Positions 45,257-54,762 of a DNA stretch of 64,000 nt are shown in pieces (position 1 is the stretch's first letter; each line of letters opens with the position of its first letter). The translations under genes and the position numbers were made by a program. Below the pieces are notes generated by a model. That model was given only the letters and a program-made list of their open reading frames with translations. It ran no database searches and was not told the DNA's origin. The DNA is from Haloprofundus salinisoli (GTDB taxonomy: Archaea; Halobacteriota; Halobacteria; Halobacteriales; Haloferacaceae): the NCBI RefSeq assembly GCF_020097815.1, contig NZ_CP083664.1:186001-250000 (forward strand), written 5' to 3'.

Positions 45257-46024
45257 ATGGTACGCACCGAAGTCGATGGACGCGTGTGGGCGCTCACGTT
45301 CGACCGTCCGGAGGCGCGAAACGCGTTCACCGAGTCGACGGCGCGGGAGTTGGTCGCGGCGCTCGAAGCGGCGGCGGACGACGACGCGCGGGCGGTCGTT
45401 CTCACCGGCGAAGGCAAAGCGTTCAGCGCGGGCGGCGACCTCGAAGCGATGCGCGACCGAGAGGAGACGCCCGCGGAGGCGTACACCCGCGTCAGCGAGA
45501 CGCTCAACGCCGTCGTCGAGACGGTTCTCACGGCACCGTACCCGGTCGTCGCAAAGGTCAACGGTGACGCCGTCGGTGCGGGGACGAACGTCGCCGCCGC
45601 CTGCGACTTCGTCGTCGCCGACGAGCGCGCCCGGTTCGGCGAAGTCTTCGTCAACGTCGGCCTCATTCCCGACAGCGGCGGGACCGTGCTCTTACCGCAG
45701 TTGGTGGGCCTCCGCCGGGCGAAGGAGCTGACGATGACCGGGCGACTGTTCGACGCCGAGGAGGCGCTGGAGATGGGCCTTATCAACGACGTCGTTTCGA
45801 GCGACGAGTTAGACGACGCCGTCTCGGAGCTGCTCGACACGCTCGCGTCGAAGCCGACCGAGACGCTCGCGTTGATAAAACGTGGACTGCACGAGAACGT
45901 CGGTCGACCGTTCCGCGACGGGCTCGACCGCGAAGCGCATCTCCAAGTACAGGCGTACGGGACCGAGTCGCACACGGAGGGCGTCGACGCGTTCCTGGAG
46001 GGTCGGTCACCGACGTTCGAGTAG
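45257..46024 (+). CDS. Enoyl-CoA hydratase/isomerase
   Basis: 255 residues of the crotonase fold. EGKAFSAGGDLEAM forms the first oxyanion strand, and the second is AVGAGTNVAAACD. The catalytic Glu pair region reads GEVFVNVGLIPDSGG, with one acidic residue replaced by Asp. It hydrates or isomerises enoyl-CoA; substrate undefined. Divergent from the thiolase gene across 116 nt, sharing a regulatory region. Confidence 0.9.
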   Translation: MVRTEVDGRVWALTFDRPEARNAFTESTARELVAALEAAADDDARAVVLTGEGKAFSAGGDLEAMRDREETPAEAYTRVSETLNAVVETVLTAPYPVVAKVNGDAVGAGTNVAAACDFVVADERARFGEVFVNVGLIPDSGGTVLLPQLVGLRRAKELTMTGRLFDAEEALEMGLINDVVSSDELDDAVSELLDTLASKPTETLALIKRGLHENVGRPFRDGLDREAHLQVQAYGTESHTEGVDAFLEGRSPTFE

Positions 46025-46192
46025 CACACGCGAGCGTGGGGTCTATCCACCTCAGACGAACGACTCGAACATACAAAGTCGGCGGTGTCGCAGAGCGATT
46101 GGAGAGATAGCGCTACTGTCCGTCTGACGCTACCTTCTCTTCGATGGATTTCTTCGTGAACGTTGATTGGGCCGTCTTTCGTACATTCTCCG

Positions 46193-47440
46193 ATGAGTTC
46201 AGCTAATCCCCAAGGGCTGCAAGCGTTCCCCGACGAACTCGCCGGACGTGAGTCGTGGCTCGATCCGTTCGAGTGGTACCGAGAGATGCGAGACGACGCG
46301 CCCGTTCGTTACGACACGTCCCGAGGGTCGTGGGACGTGTTCCGCTACGACGACGTGAAACGGATTCTCGACGACGACGAGACGTTCTCGGTCGATCCCG
46401 AACGGGCGAACGACTACGTCGAACCCGAAAACGAGGGCGAGGGTTTGATTCTTCAGACGATGCTGTTCGAGGATCCGCCCCGGCACGACGCCCTCCGCGG
46501 CGTCGTCGACGACCCGTTCCGACCGCGCGCGATTCGGCAACTCGAACCGCGGATACGGGAGTTGACCGCGGAGATTCTGGACGAGGTGCTCGACGAAGGG
46601 AGCTCCGCCGGCGTCGAGGGCGAGATGGACATCGTCGACGACCTCGCCTATCCGCTTCCGGTGATGGTCATCGCCGAACTACTCGGTGTTCCGGCTGAGA
46701 AACGCGACCAGTTCAAGACGTGGTCGGATACGCTGGTCGAGGCAGCGAGCGACGACACCGACGCCCAGGCGTACGTCGACGAACAGCGACAGGTCCAGAT
46801 GGAGATGGCATGGTACTTCCTCGAACTCATCGAGGACCGCCGCGAGAACCCGCGCGACGACCTCATTTCGCAAATCGTCACCGCCGAACTCGACGACGGG
46901 TCACATCTCTCCCGCGAGGAGGCGCTCGGAACGTGTATCCTCCTGCTCGTCGCCGGTAACATCACCACGACAAATCTCGTCACGAACGCGATTCGGTGCT
47001 TCGACGAGGCCGAACAGTTCGACGCCGTCCGCGGCGACGACCGGACGCTCTCGACGGCTATCGAGGAGGTACTTCGGTACCGGTCGCCGGTGCAGGCGAT
47101 GACGCGGATCGCTACGAGAGACGTCGCGGTTCAGGACGCGACGATCGAAGCGGGAGACCGAATCGTCGTCTGGCTCGGGTCGGGCAACCGCGACGAACGC
47201 ACGTTCGACGACGCGGGAACGTTCGTCCCCGACCGAGCGCCGAACCAGCATCTCGGCTTCGGCCACGGGACGCACTACTGTCTCGGTGCGCCGTTAGCTC
47301 GTCTCGAAGCAAAAGTCGTCCTCTCGGAGCTGCTGGACCGAGTCGCCGAACTCCGAGTTGCCGAGTCAGAGCTGTCGCCGACGCGGAGTTCGTTTATCTA
47401 CGGCGTCGAGTCGCTGCCGGTCGAGTTCGAGAGGCGGTAA
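46193..47440 (+). CDS. Cytochrome P450 (bacterial soluble type)
   Basis: 415 residues. I helix LLLVAGNITTTNLV, ExxR in EEVLRYRSP, and haem loop LGFGHGTHYCLGAPLARLEA with Cys ligand. The length and haem-loop style match soluble CYP105/CYP107-like enzymes, unlike the longer P450 at 9628. No ferredoxin or reductase gene adjoins. Start ATG 46193 gives MSSANPQGL; an ATG 30 nt upstream is possible. Substrate unknown. Confidence 0.92.
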   Translation: MSSANPQGLQAFPDELAGRESWLDPFEWYREMRDDAPVRYDTSRGSWDVFRYDDVKRILDDDETFSVDPERANDYVEPENEGEGLILQTMLFEDPPRHDALRGVVDDPFRPRAIRQLEPRIRELTAEILDEVLDEGSSAGVEGEMDIVDDLAYPLPVMVIAELLGVPAEKRDQFKTWSDTLVEAASDDTDAQAYVDEQRQVQMEMAWYFLELIEDRRENPRDDLISQIVTAELDDGSHLSREEALGTCILLLVAGNITTTNLVTNAIRCFDEAEQFDAVRGDDRTLSTAIEEVLRYRSPVQAMTRIATRDVAVQDATIEAGDRIVVWLGSGNRDERTFDDAGTFVPDRAPNQHLGFGHGTHYCLGAPLARLEAKVVLSELLDRVAELRVAESELSPTRSSFIYGVESLPVEFERR

Positions 47441-47586
47441 CGGAGGCGACATCAGCAACGCTCACCGACGCCGACGACACTCACCGACTCAGAGCGTTCG
47501 CGGCTATCTCCACTCGGTCGGCACTGCTTCCTACGGCTCAGCCGCACGAGACCACAGGGCATTGCCGAAAAGAGACCACGGTACCA

Positions 47587-47904
47587 TCACCGAAAGGACT
47601 CCTTGTGTTCACGGTAGAGGACGAGCGTGAACAGCGCGAACGGGAGGAGGCCAACGACTGCGAGCGCCAGTCCGACCTGAAGAAGCAGCGGGAGCGTCGT
47701 GCTCGACACTAGATACAGCACCACTATGGCACCTGTGGCGATGAAGGAGACGACGCTCCCGATTGCGAGTCCGAAACTCAGTTTTCGCGTCCGCCACGCC
47801 AGGTTCTCCGAGCGGCGGAGCATCTTGATGAGGACGGCAATCGGTGGAATCGTCAACGCGACCAACTGCAGCAGTCCGAGTGCAATGTCTTGAACCAGCG
47901 TCAT
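47587..47904 (-). CDS. Small membrane protein coupled to a beta-propeller gene
   Basis: 105 residues with three hydrophobic helices (~5-25, 43-66, 72-97) and short charged loops. No family recognised. Its ATG overlaps the stop of the upstream propeller gene (ATGA), so the two are made together. It may serve as a membrane partner for the propeller. Confidence 0.75.
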   Translation of the reverse strand: MTLVQDIALGLLQLVALTIPPIAVLIKMLRRSENLAWRTRKLSFGLAIGSVVSFIATGAIVVLYLVSSTTLPLLLQVGLALAVVGLLPFALFTLVLYREHKESFR

Positions 47905-48977
47905 CGACCGTCCCCGGATCGCTCGACGATTGCGCCGCCGTTTCCGACGGCGACGTCCACGTCACCGAGCGCGACCGAGCGAAGCTTCGACTCCACCGGC
48001 GACGAGCGTTCGCTCCACCCTTCGTCCGCTTGTCGGTGGTAAATTGTGCCCCCACCGCCGACGGCGACGGCGCTCTCGTCCCGACAGTCGATTGCGAACA
48101 GCGCCGACTCGCCGACGGCGACGGGCGTCCATCCGCCGCAGAGACGGTCGTAACGGTAGACGAGTCCGCCACCGCCGCTGACGAGTAACGCCCGTTCGGA
48201 GGCGTAGAGGTCGTGGAAGTTTACCTGTGCGTTCTCGATACCGATGTCGGACCACCCACCGTCGCTTTGCCCGTCGGCAGTTCGCTCGAAGACGTTGCCG
48301 CTCGTGTCGATGGCGTACGTGACGCCGCCGCCGAACGCCAGGGCAGGAATCGTCGACCCGCTACCGGGCTTGACCACCTCGCCGAACGACGGACATCCGT
48401 CCTCGTCGATGGTCGCCGAAAGCACTTCGCCCGACCCGTTGGCGACGAGCAGTCGCTCGTTCCCGCCTATTCCGCCGACGGCGATGGCTTCCCACGTGCT
48501 CGTCTTCCCGCCGGGACCGGAGTAATCGTGTTTCTCGCCGGTTTGGGTGTCGTACATCCCGAGCGCGCCGCTGGACCCGGCGAACCAGACTCGCTTTCCG
48601 TCGTCGGTCACGTCTACGTCTGTCAGTTTGTTCCGCTTCGTCGCCGGTCCCGCGGGGACGACGACGGTCCACGTCCCGTCGTCGCGACGACGGAGTACCT
48701 TCCCGCCGGTACCGACGGCGAACGGCCCCACGCTCGTCTGAACGACGCCGGTGAGCGTCTTCGCCACCGGACTCTCGACGGCGGTCCACTCACCACTGGT
48801 CGTCTCGGTCCTGTCGTTCGATGAGTTCTCCGTCCACCGCGACTTATCAGTGTGGGGCTGGGACACCGACCCGTCACCGCCGTCGGCGGTCGACTGTCGG
48901 GTTGTCTGTTCGGATTTTTTCGTGGCTGTACTCGTCATATTTCGGACTCTCGAGAGCAGTGTCTCTATCGGATTCAT
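47901..48977 (-). CDS. Ycf48-like beta-propeller protein, copy A
   Basis: 358 residues. A Ser/Thr/Lys-rich N terminus (~1-60) without an obvious signal peptide, then about six blades with repeats such as VDVTDDGKRVWFAGSSGALG and AIDCRDESAVAVGGGGTIY. The blade pattern resembles Ycf48/HCF136 assembly factors. It is a clear paralogue of 54763-55737, which does have a Tat lipoprotein signal. The start may be ATG 48938 (MTSTATKKSEQ). Suggested role: assembly of a membrane complex, from context only. Confidence 0.8.
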   Translation of the reverse strand: MNPIETLLSRVRNMTSTATKKSEQTTRQSTADGGDGSVSQPHTDKSRWTENSSNDRTETTSGEWTAVESPVAKTLTGVVQTSVGPFAVGTGGKVLRRRDDGTWTVVVPAGPATKRNKLTDVDVTDDGKRVWFAGSSGALGMYDTQTGEKHDYSGPGGKTSTWEAIAVGGIGGNERLLVANGSGEVLSATIDEDGCPSFGEVVKPGSGSTIPALAFGGGVTYAIDTSGNVFERTADGQSDGGWSDIGIENAQVNFHDLYASERALLVSGGGGLVYRYDRLCGGWTPVAVGESALFAIDCRDESAVAVGGGGTIYHRQADEGWSERSSPVESKLRSVALGDVDVAVGNGGAIVERSGDGR

Positions 48978-49159
48978 CGGTTTAGTTTTGAAACTTCGTT
49001 CGGCAAGCTATGCGTTCGAGACGGTTCCGGACCGCCCACTTTCGACGATTCGAGAGGCTGTCGGCGACGACTGGGGAGTTTCCGGAGGTTCGGACCCGTT
49101 TCCAATCGGGCAGCCGATTTCGAGTCGCACCGTCCGGCGTCATCTGGTTGGTTTGCCGG

Positions 49160-49489
49160 TCAAACCGCGAGTCTGACGCCTGCGAAGAGGACGACGGTGA
49201 GCGCCCAACTCAACCCGCCGACGAGGGCGGCGACGTGCCAGTCGGGGTCGGTCACTCGCTTCACGACCACGACCCACACCGCGGGTGAGAGAAGCGGCCC
49301 GACGAGCGGAATCCAGCCGAAAAGCAGGCTGACCAAGCCGCCGAGGAGAATCCCGAGCACCGCGGTGAGGGCCGCATCTTCGTACGTGGACTGAAACGAC
49401 CCCGGCCGGAGGTGCAGGCTGATGTGAATGATCGGCGCGACGACGAGGAAACTCGCGACGAAGCCGACGACGACGTTCAATAGAAACAC
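49160..49489 (-). CDS. Hypothetical four-helix membrane protein
   Basis: 109 residues from a GTG start, almost entirely hydrophobic: MFLLNVVVGFVASFLVVAPI, a loop with RPGSFQSTYEDAA, then LLGGLVSLLFGWIPLVGPLL and a last helix. No known family. It sits between the propeller gene and a PadR regulator, all on the same strand. Confidence 0.7.
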   Translation of the reverse strand: MFLLNVVVGFVASFLVVAPIIHISLHLRPGSFQSTYEDAALTAVLGILLGGLVSLLFGWIPLVGPLLSPAVWVVVVKRVTDPDWHVAALVGGLSWALTVVLFAGVRLAV

Positions 49490-49571
49490 GCGTCACGACT
49501 CCCATTCCGACCATCGCCGTCGTAATTTTCGCCGTCGCGACTGGCGCTTCGCTCTATCATTCCGCAGCGTC

Positions 49572-49946
49572 TCATACGACGAAAAACGGGTGCGGTTCCC
49601 CTACAGTGTCCACACACGCGTCGGTCCACGCGGCGTACGCACGAAGGCCGTCACTCGACGTTTCGGTGACGGCGTAGGCGTTCGTCCGTCCGTCTATCGG
49701 GCGCTTCGCTAGCAGGTTCGCGTCGACGAGCGTCCGAAGGTTCTGGTAGACGCGTCCGTTCGTCACTTCGCCCTCGTAAAGTTCGTCGAGCGCCTCCGAG
49801 ATGGCGACGCCTGTTGACGCGGTCTCGTCGAGTGCGGCGACGATACAGAGCGTATCGCGCTGAAAGCCGGTCAGCGGCGTGATGACCGCCGCCGCATCCG
49901 GTGGTACTACACACGGTTCGTTCGTCTGTCGGTTGTTCCGTCGCAT
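49572..49946 (-). CDS. PadR-family transcriptional regulator
   Basis: 124 residues. LTGFQRDTLCIVAALDETAS, EGEVTNGRVYQNLRTLVDAN and DGRTNAYAVTETSSDGLRAY match the PadR winged helix and parallel the regulator at 39424-39702 almost motif by motif. It lies immediately downstream of the oxidase subunit I gene (125-nt gap), so it may control the copper/oxidase block. That is inference. Confidence 0.85.
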   Translation of the reverse strand: MRRNNRQTNEPCVVPPDAAAVITPLTGFQRDTLCIVAALDETASTGVAISEALDELYEGEVTNGRVYQNLRTLVDANLLAKRPIDGRTNAYAVTETSSDGLRAYAAWTDACVDTVGEPHPFFVV

Positions 49947-50070
49947 CGAATTTCACTGGCGGTCGAAACCGCCACGGTCGCGCCCGGGCGTCGAACCCGG
50001 GAGGTGGCCTCTGATACCAAACGCGACTGCCTCGGGGTCGGCCCGTAAGGTCGTGCTCCCATCGCCCCGC

Positions 50071-51621
50071 TCATCGGTCCGCACCCGGTTCCCATTCGGG
50101 AGTTCGTTGCCCAGTTCGACCGAGTTCCCACGGGTCGGTCGTGTCGACCGGGTCACCCGCCACTGCCGAGGCGAGGGCGTTCCAGACGAACACCAGTTGC
50201 CCGACGCCGAGGACGTACGCCCCGAGAGTAGCGACGTAGTGCAAGGGCGCGAACTCGGGTGGATACGCGGCGACGCGCCGGGGAAGTCCGCCCATCCCGA
50301 CGAGGAGAAAGGGGAGAAACGTCGCCGGAACGCCGACCGCAGAGAGATAAAAGTGCGCGCGTGCGAGTCCGCGGTCGAACCACCGCCCGGTCAGAAGCGG
50401 GAACCAGTAGTAGCCTCCGGCGAAGAGGCCGAAGACGATGGTTCCCACGAGGAGAAAATGGAAGTGGCCGACGACGTAGTAGGTGTCGTGGAGCACGAGG
50501 TCGACGGGAATCGAGGCGAGGAACACGCCCGTCACGCCCCCGATAACGAAGTTCCCGACGGCGGCGACGCAGAACAACATTGGTGCAGTCAGTCGAATCG
50601 CCCCGTTCCAGAGCGTCGCGATCCAGTTGAACGTCTTGACGGCGCTCGGAGCGGCGATAGCGAGCGTGACCGCCATGAAGGACGCGCGGAGGCGCGGGTC
50701 GAGGCCGGTGGCGAACATGTGGTGCGCCCAGACGCCGAACGAGAGGACCCCGATGGCGAGCGTCGAGTAGACCACCGCGCGAAAGCCGAACAGTTTACGT
50801 CCCGCGAATTGCGGGAGGACGTGGCTCACGATTCCCATCGCCGGGAGGACGAGGATGTACACTTCGGGGTGGCCGAAGAACCAGAAGAGATGTTGCCAGA
50901 GCACCGGACCGGCGTCGACGGCGAAAAACGTCGTTCCGAAGTTGCGGTCGGCGAGGAGCATCACCATCGCACTCCCGAGAACGGGAAACGCGAACAGCAC
51001 CAACCCTGCCGTCGTCAGCATCGTCCACGAGAAGATGTCGAGCGACGCCCACGACACCGAATCGTCGCGGACAACGGCGATCGTCACGACGAGATTGACG
51101 CTGCTGGCGATGGTGCTCACGCCGCCGAGATGCAGTCCCAGGAGGACGAGGTCGACGCCGTGACCGGCCTGCTGTGTTGCGAGCGGCGCGTAGAACGTCC
51201 ATCCCGTCGCCGGTGGGGCGAGGTCAGGAATTCCGAGCAGTTGGCCGACGATACCGGCACGAGCGAGCAGTAACGCGGGCGGCAGCAGCCAGAATGCGAC
51301 CGCGTTGACGCGCGGGAACGCCATGTCATCGGCGCGGACGAGCAGCGGGACGGCGTAGTTCGCCAGTCCAAGCGCGACGGGCGTCGCGAAGAAGAACAGC
51401 ATTGTCAGCCCGTGCGTCGTGAAGAACGCGTTGTAGGTCGCGGCGTCCCAGACGGCGAGGCCCGGCGAGAGTAACTCCGTCCGAACTGCCATCGCGTCGG
51501 TCGCACCCCATACTCCAGCGACCGCGCCGAAGACGACGTACATCACCCCGATGTCGCGGTGGTCGAGCGTCGTCAGCCACCGAACGACCGGCGTCTTCGG
51601 AACGGAACCGGGTCGGCTCAT
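50071..51621 (-). CDS. coxA: Haem-copper oxidase subunit I (orphan)
   Basis: 516 residues, twelve membrane helices. Haem ligands are His70 (TTHGLTM) and the GHFHF pair His386/His388; CuB ligands are His251 with Tyr255 (GHPEVY) and His300-His301 (AHHMF). K-channel Lys329 (SAVKTFNW) and Glu253 mark an A-type oxygen reductase, not a NO reductase. It reduces O2 at the membrane. The start ATG overlaps the preceding MFS-like gene (ATGA). No subunit II (CuA) or III gene is within the window, so a partner must be elsewhere or the enzyme differs in electron entry. Confidence 0.93.
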   Translation of the reverse strand: MSRPGSVPKTPVVRWLTTLDHRDIGVMYVVFGAVAGVWGATDAMAVRTELLSPGLAVWDAATYNAFFTTHGLTMLFFFATPVALGLANYAVPLLVRADDMAFPRVNAVAFWLLPPALLLARAGIVGQLLGIPDLAPPATGWTFYAPLATQQAGHGVDLVLLGLHLGGVSTIASSVNLVVTIAVVRDDSVSWASLDIFSWTMLTTAGLVLFAFPVLGSAMVMLLADRNFGTTFFAVDAGPVLWQHLFWFFGHPEVYILVLPAMGIVSHVLPQFAGRKLFGFRAVVYSTLAIGVLSFGVWAHHMFATGLDPRLRASFMAVTLAIAAPSAVKTFNWIATLWNGAIRLTAPMLFCVAAVGNFVIGGVTGVFLASIPVDLVLHDTYYVVGHFHFLLVGTIVFGLFAGGYYWFPLLTGRWFDRGLARAHFYLSAVGVPATFLPFLLVGMGGLPRRVAAYPPEFAPLHYVATLGAYVLGVGQLVFVWNALASAVAGDPVDTTDPWELGRTGQRTPEWEPGADR

Positions 51622-52940
51622 CCGTCGTCCTCCGCCCACGTCGGCGTCCTCCCGACGAGGAGACGCAGGTACTCGCGGAGCGCGAGACCGCCGACGGCTG
51701 TCGCAATGCTGAACGCGAGCACGGGGCTGTACCAGAAGAGCACACCGCCGACGACGGGCGCGGGAACGACGACGAGGTCGCGGGCTGCCCGATACTCGGC
51801 GGCGGCCGTCGCGGACCGTGTGCCGACCGCGGCGTCGACGAGCGCACGACGGGCCTCGGTACCGACTCGCCGGAAGCCGAACCCGAGGAACAACAGCGAC
51901 AGTCCCGGAAGACTCGCCGGTGCGGTGACCAACAATACTGGAAACAGCGCTGTCAGCGCCACCGAGACGGCGGCGACACGTTCCCGACCGACCGTCCGCG
52001 TTGCCCATCCGGCGACGCGCCGACCGAGCGTTTCGCCGAGCAGTTCGAGACATAGGAGGACGCCGAATACCGCGTCAGGGGACAGCGTCGACCCGAACAC
52101 CGTCACCGCCGGTGCGTGAAACGAGACGACGGTGACGACGACGAAGACGACGACGAGCGCGAGCGAGAGTCGCCGAAGGAGGTCACCGACGAGCACCGCA
52201 CGGCGTCGGCCGGTCGTCGTCTGGAGCGGAACCAACGAGAGCTGTATCGGCGGTGACGACGATCGGCCGTCCGGCTGTCCGTTATCGGTTTCGCCGGCTC
52301 TTCCGAAGCTCCCGATTTCGCCACTCGCCGCCAGCGCCAGCGCCGCGACGCCGACGGTCGCGGCGAGAAGCGAGAGTATCTGTACGCCGGGGCGCACCGC
52401 CGCTGCAGTCATCACTGCAGTCGTTACCACCAGCGCACCGAACGTCCAGACCGTCCGATCGACGTTGCCATCGTCCAGTCGCGACCCCGTGGTCGCGATG
52501 CCGACCGCGCCGCCGAGCGTCGCCGGGAGCGCATATCGGACGCTTATCAGACCGAGACCGACGAAGACGAGCACCCATCCCGGTATCGCCGACCGAGATG
52601 CGACGAGCGGGACGACCGACCAGAGACCGACGCCGACGACCACGAACGCCAGTGAGCGTCTCAACCCGACGACTACCGATGGCCGCCCCCGACTTCGAAA
52701 CAGAAGTGCGAGCGCGATACCGAGGGTGCCGTAGAGGCCGATAACCGTCGGTCCGGCACCGAACGACCGGAGGAACTCGGGGACGAACCGACCGACCGCG
52801 TAGGTGAGTCCCTCTAATCCTGCGACGGCGACGGCGAACGCTGCTGGTGTGTTCGTCTGTCTACTGTCACAGTCGCGCGCGGCTCCGACGATATCCCGAA
52901 CCGCCGACCGAATCTCGTCGAGCGCCGATTTCTCGCTCAT
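51618..52940 (-). CDS. MFS-like membrane protein in the oxidase cluster
   Basis: 440 residues with about twelve hydrophobic segments and a Ser/Gly/Pro-rich middle loop (~215-245). Loop motifs such as RSRGRPSVVVGLRRS and GRRVAGWATRTVGRERVA fit MFS carriers. Overlaps on both sides (ATGA with the permease and with coxA) place it firmly in the operon. Candidate copper or metabolite carrier feeding the oxidase; function not provable from sequence. Confidence 0.82.
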   Translation of the reverse strand: MSEKSALDEIRSAVRDIVGAARDCDSRQTNTPAAFAVAVAGLEGLTYAVGRFVPEFLRSFGAGPTVIGLYGTLGIALALLFRSRGRPSVVVGLRRSLAFVVVGVGLWSVVPLVASRSAIPGWVLVFVGLGLISVRYALPATLGGAVGIATTGSRLDDGNVDRTVWTFGALVVTTAVMTAAAVRPGVQILSLLAATVGVAALALAASGEIGSFGRAGETDNGQPDGRSSSPPIQLSLVPLQTTTGRRRAVLVGDLLRRLSLALVVVFVVVTVVSFHAPAVTVFGSTLSPDAVFGVLLCLELLGETLGRRVAGWATRTVGRERVAAVSVALTALFPVLLVTAPASLPGLSLLFLGFGFRRVGTEARRALVDAAVGTRSATAAAEYRAARDLVVVPAPVVGGVLFWYSPVLAFSIATAVGGLALREYLRLLVGRTPTWAEDDG

Positions 52941-54379
52941 TCGTCACCCTCCGCGGTTCCTGCCGTTTCGTCGGTCGCCTCCGCGTTCGGTCGGCTCCGC
53001 CACCGCCGAATTGCTCGGAGCCGGGCGCGTCGAACCGTCTCCCGGGAGCGTCCGCCAACGTCGTAAAGCATCTCTCCGAGCGCGTCGAGGACGTTGGCGA
53101 CGACGCCGACGGCTGTTCCGAGCACGGCCACCGTGCCGACGATCCATTCGGCGAGGCGCAGGAATTTCGCCGCGCCCGTCACGAGTCGCCGCTCGATGCC
53201 GTCACGACCGAACGTCACGTACACCTGCGCGAGAAACACCGGCGTCAACGCGAGGTTCAGCACCGTCGTGTACTCGCCCGAGAGCGTTCCATCGACGGTT
53301 CCCTGCGGCGGAATCAGCCCAATGCCGTCGAAGACGACGTGGACGACCGCGCCCGCGACGACTGCGGAGAGAAACAGTGACAGCGAGAGCGCGGCGGCGA
53401 GTCGCCAGCCGTAGTACTTGCGATAGAGGTTCACGAGCGGCGGGATGAGCAGATCACCGTAGATGAACGCTAGAATCCCGCCGAACGGCAACCCGTTCGT
53501 CCAGAGGACGAGCGCGAACGGGACGTTCCCGACCGAACACATGAACGTGAGAACCCCGATGACGACGCCGAGAACGACGTTGACGACGACGGCCTCGAAA
53601 CTCCCGTCGGCGCTGAACAGCGCCGTCCACCACGCCGTCGGAACGAACGCGCCGACGAGACCCGCGACGACGAAGCCGACGGCGATGTCGTCCCATAGCA
53701 TCTCCCAGTCTTTCGTCGTGGCGCTCGCGGCGCTCTTCCATCCGGCACGAGAGAGGACGCGCTCGCCAAGCGAGCTATCGCCTGCGACATCGGTACGCGC
53801 CTCGTAGGCGGTGAGACAGCCCTCGCAGCAGAAGACCGCATCGGGAAACGCGTCGACGTACACCGCATCGTCGTCGCCGGCGTCCATACCGCAGGCGGCG
53901 CACTCGTCGTCGTCGTGTGCTCGGACGCGTTCGCGCGCGTCCTCGAACCACGATTGGGGGACGACGTACCGGAACGCGGCGACCATCACGGCGACGGCGA
54001 CGAGGCCGCCGACGTACTCGCCGAGGACGAACTGCCAGCCGAGAAGCACCCATATCACGAGGCCGAGTTCGAAGACGAGGTCGGTGCTCGCGAACATGAA
54101 CGCAGCGAGCGCGGCGACGCCGGATGCGCCTTTCTTGAACAGTGTGCGAGCGGTGCCGACGGCCGAGTACGAGCAACTCGACGCCGCCGCCCCGAAGGCG
54201 GTGCCGAGGGCAGCCTCTCTCCAGCCGTCGTCGCCGAGTATCTCGGTCATCCGCTCTTCGCTGACGAACGCCTCGACGGCCCCCGAGAGGGTGAAGCCGA
54301 GGACGAGCGCCCACCACGTCTCCCAGGTCATTCCGACGATGAGTTCTGCTGCTCGAACGGTCTGGTCTCCTATCGACAT
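52937..54379 (-). CDS. UPF0718/ArsP-type permease with inserted TRASH-like metal site
   Basis: 480 residues. Two halves of a DUF318-type permease carry ASSCSYSAVG (~67-76) and CSVGNVPFALVLW. Between them (~155-195) lies a cytosolic TRASH-like zinc/copper motif: ECAACGMDAG...FCCEGCLTAYEA with Cys160, 163, 184, 185 and 188. A metal-binding module in the loop suggests copper or similar ion export or delivery. Coupled by ATGA to the MFS-like gene. The metal identity is inference. Confidence 0.87.
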   Translation of the reverse strand: MSIGDQTVRAAELIVGMTWETWWALVLGFTLSGAVEAFVSEERMTEILGDDGWREAALGTAFGAAASSCSYSAVGTARTLFKKGASGVAALAAFMFASTDLVFELGLVIWVLLGWQFVLGEYVGGLVAVAVMVAAFRYVVPQSWFEDARERVRAHDDDECAACGMDAGDDDAVYVDAFPDAVFCCEGCLTAYEARTDVAGDSSLGERVLSRAGWKSAASATTKDWEMLWDDIAVGFVVAGLVGAFVPTAWWTALFSADGSFEAVVVNVVLGVVIGVLTFMCSVGNVPFALVLWTNGLPFGGILAFIYGDLLIPPLVNLYRKYYGWRLAAALSLSLFLSAVVAGAVVHVVFDGIGLIPPQGTVDGTLSGEYTTVLNLALTPVFLAQVYVTFGRDGIERRLVTGAAKFLRLAEWIVGTVAVLGTAVGVVANVLDALGEMLYDVGGRSRETVRRARLRAIRRWRSRPNAEATDETAGTAEGDE

Positions 54380-54487
54380 GAGTTGGCTCTGTTGTATCGC
54401 ATGGATTCGGACGAAAATGGTGGAGGGAACGTCCGGACGACGCCGGACACGTCAGCGGGAATCGGGTACCATTCTATTGTGTGTGCC

Positions 54488-54691
54488 TCAGTTTGCGACG
54501 CCGTACCCGGCATCGGTGATGGCCCTGTGGACGTACTCCACCGAGTCGTCGGTGCAGCGAACGTGGACTTTCCCCGTTTCCGCGTTCGCGGTGACTTCCC
54601 GGACGCCGATGACGTTTGAGACGTTCCGGGTGACGATTCGTTCGCAGCCGTCGCAGTGCATGCCAATTACCTCGAGTGTGTATCCTCGCAT
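54488..54691 (-). CDS. HMA-domain metallochaperone
   Basis: 67 residues: one heavy-metal-associated domain with VIGMHCDGCERIVTRNV (CxxC metal site) in a ferredoxin-like fold. A soluble copper chaperone that could feed the permease encoded 108 nt downstream. The start is set at ATG 54691 (MRGYTLEV); the longer frame would add a hydrophobic leader. AT-rich promoter-like sequence lies upstream (54720-54765). Confidence 0.9.
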   Translation of the reverse strand: MRGYTLEVIGMHCDGCERIVTRNVSNVIGVREVTANAETGKVHVRCTDDSVEYVHRAITDAGYGVAN

Positions 54692-54762
54692 CGCAGTCGA
54701 TACGAGGAATGGCGCGGCAATAAATAAGGAGTAATGCAAATATAATTCAACTTTATTCGAAT

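Noticed and set aside
50071-52053. Longer 660-codon version of coxA
   Set aside because: The first ~144 codons are Arg/Ser-rich sequence in the wrong frame of the MFS-like gene; ATG 51621 overlaps that gene's stop as ATGA.
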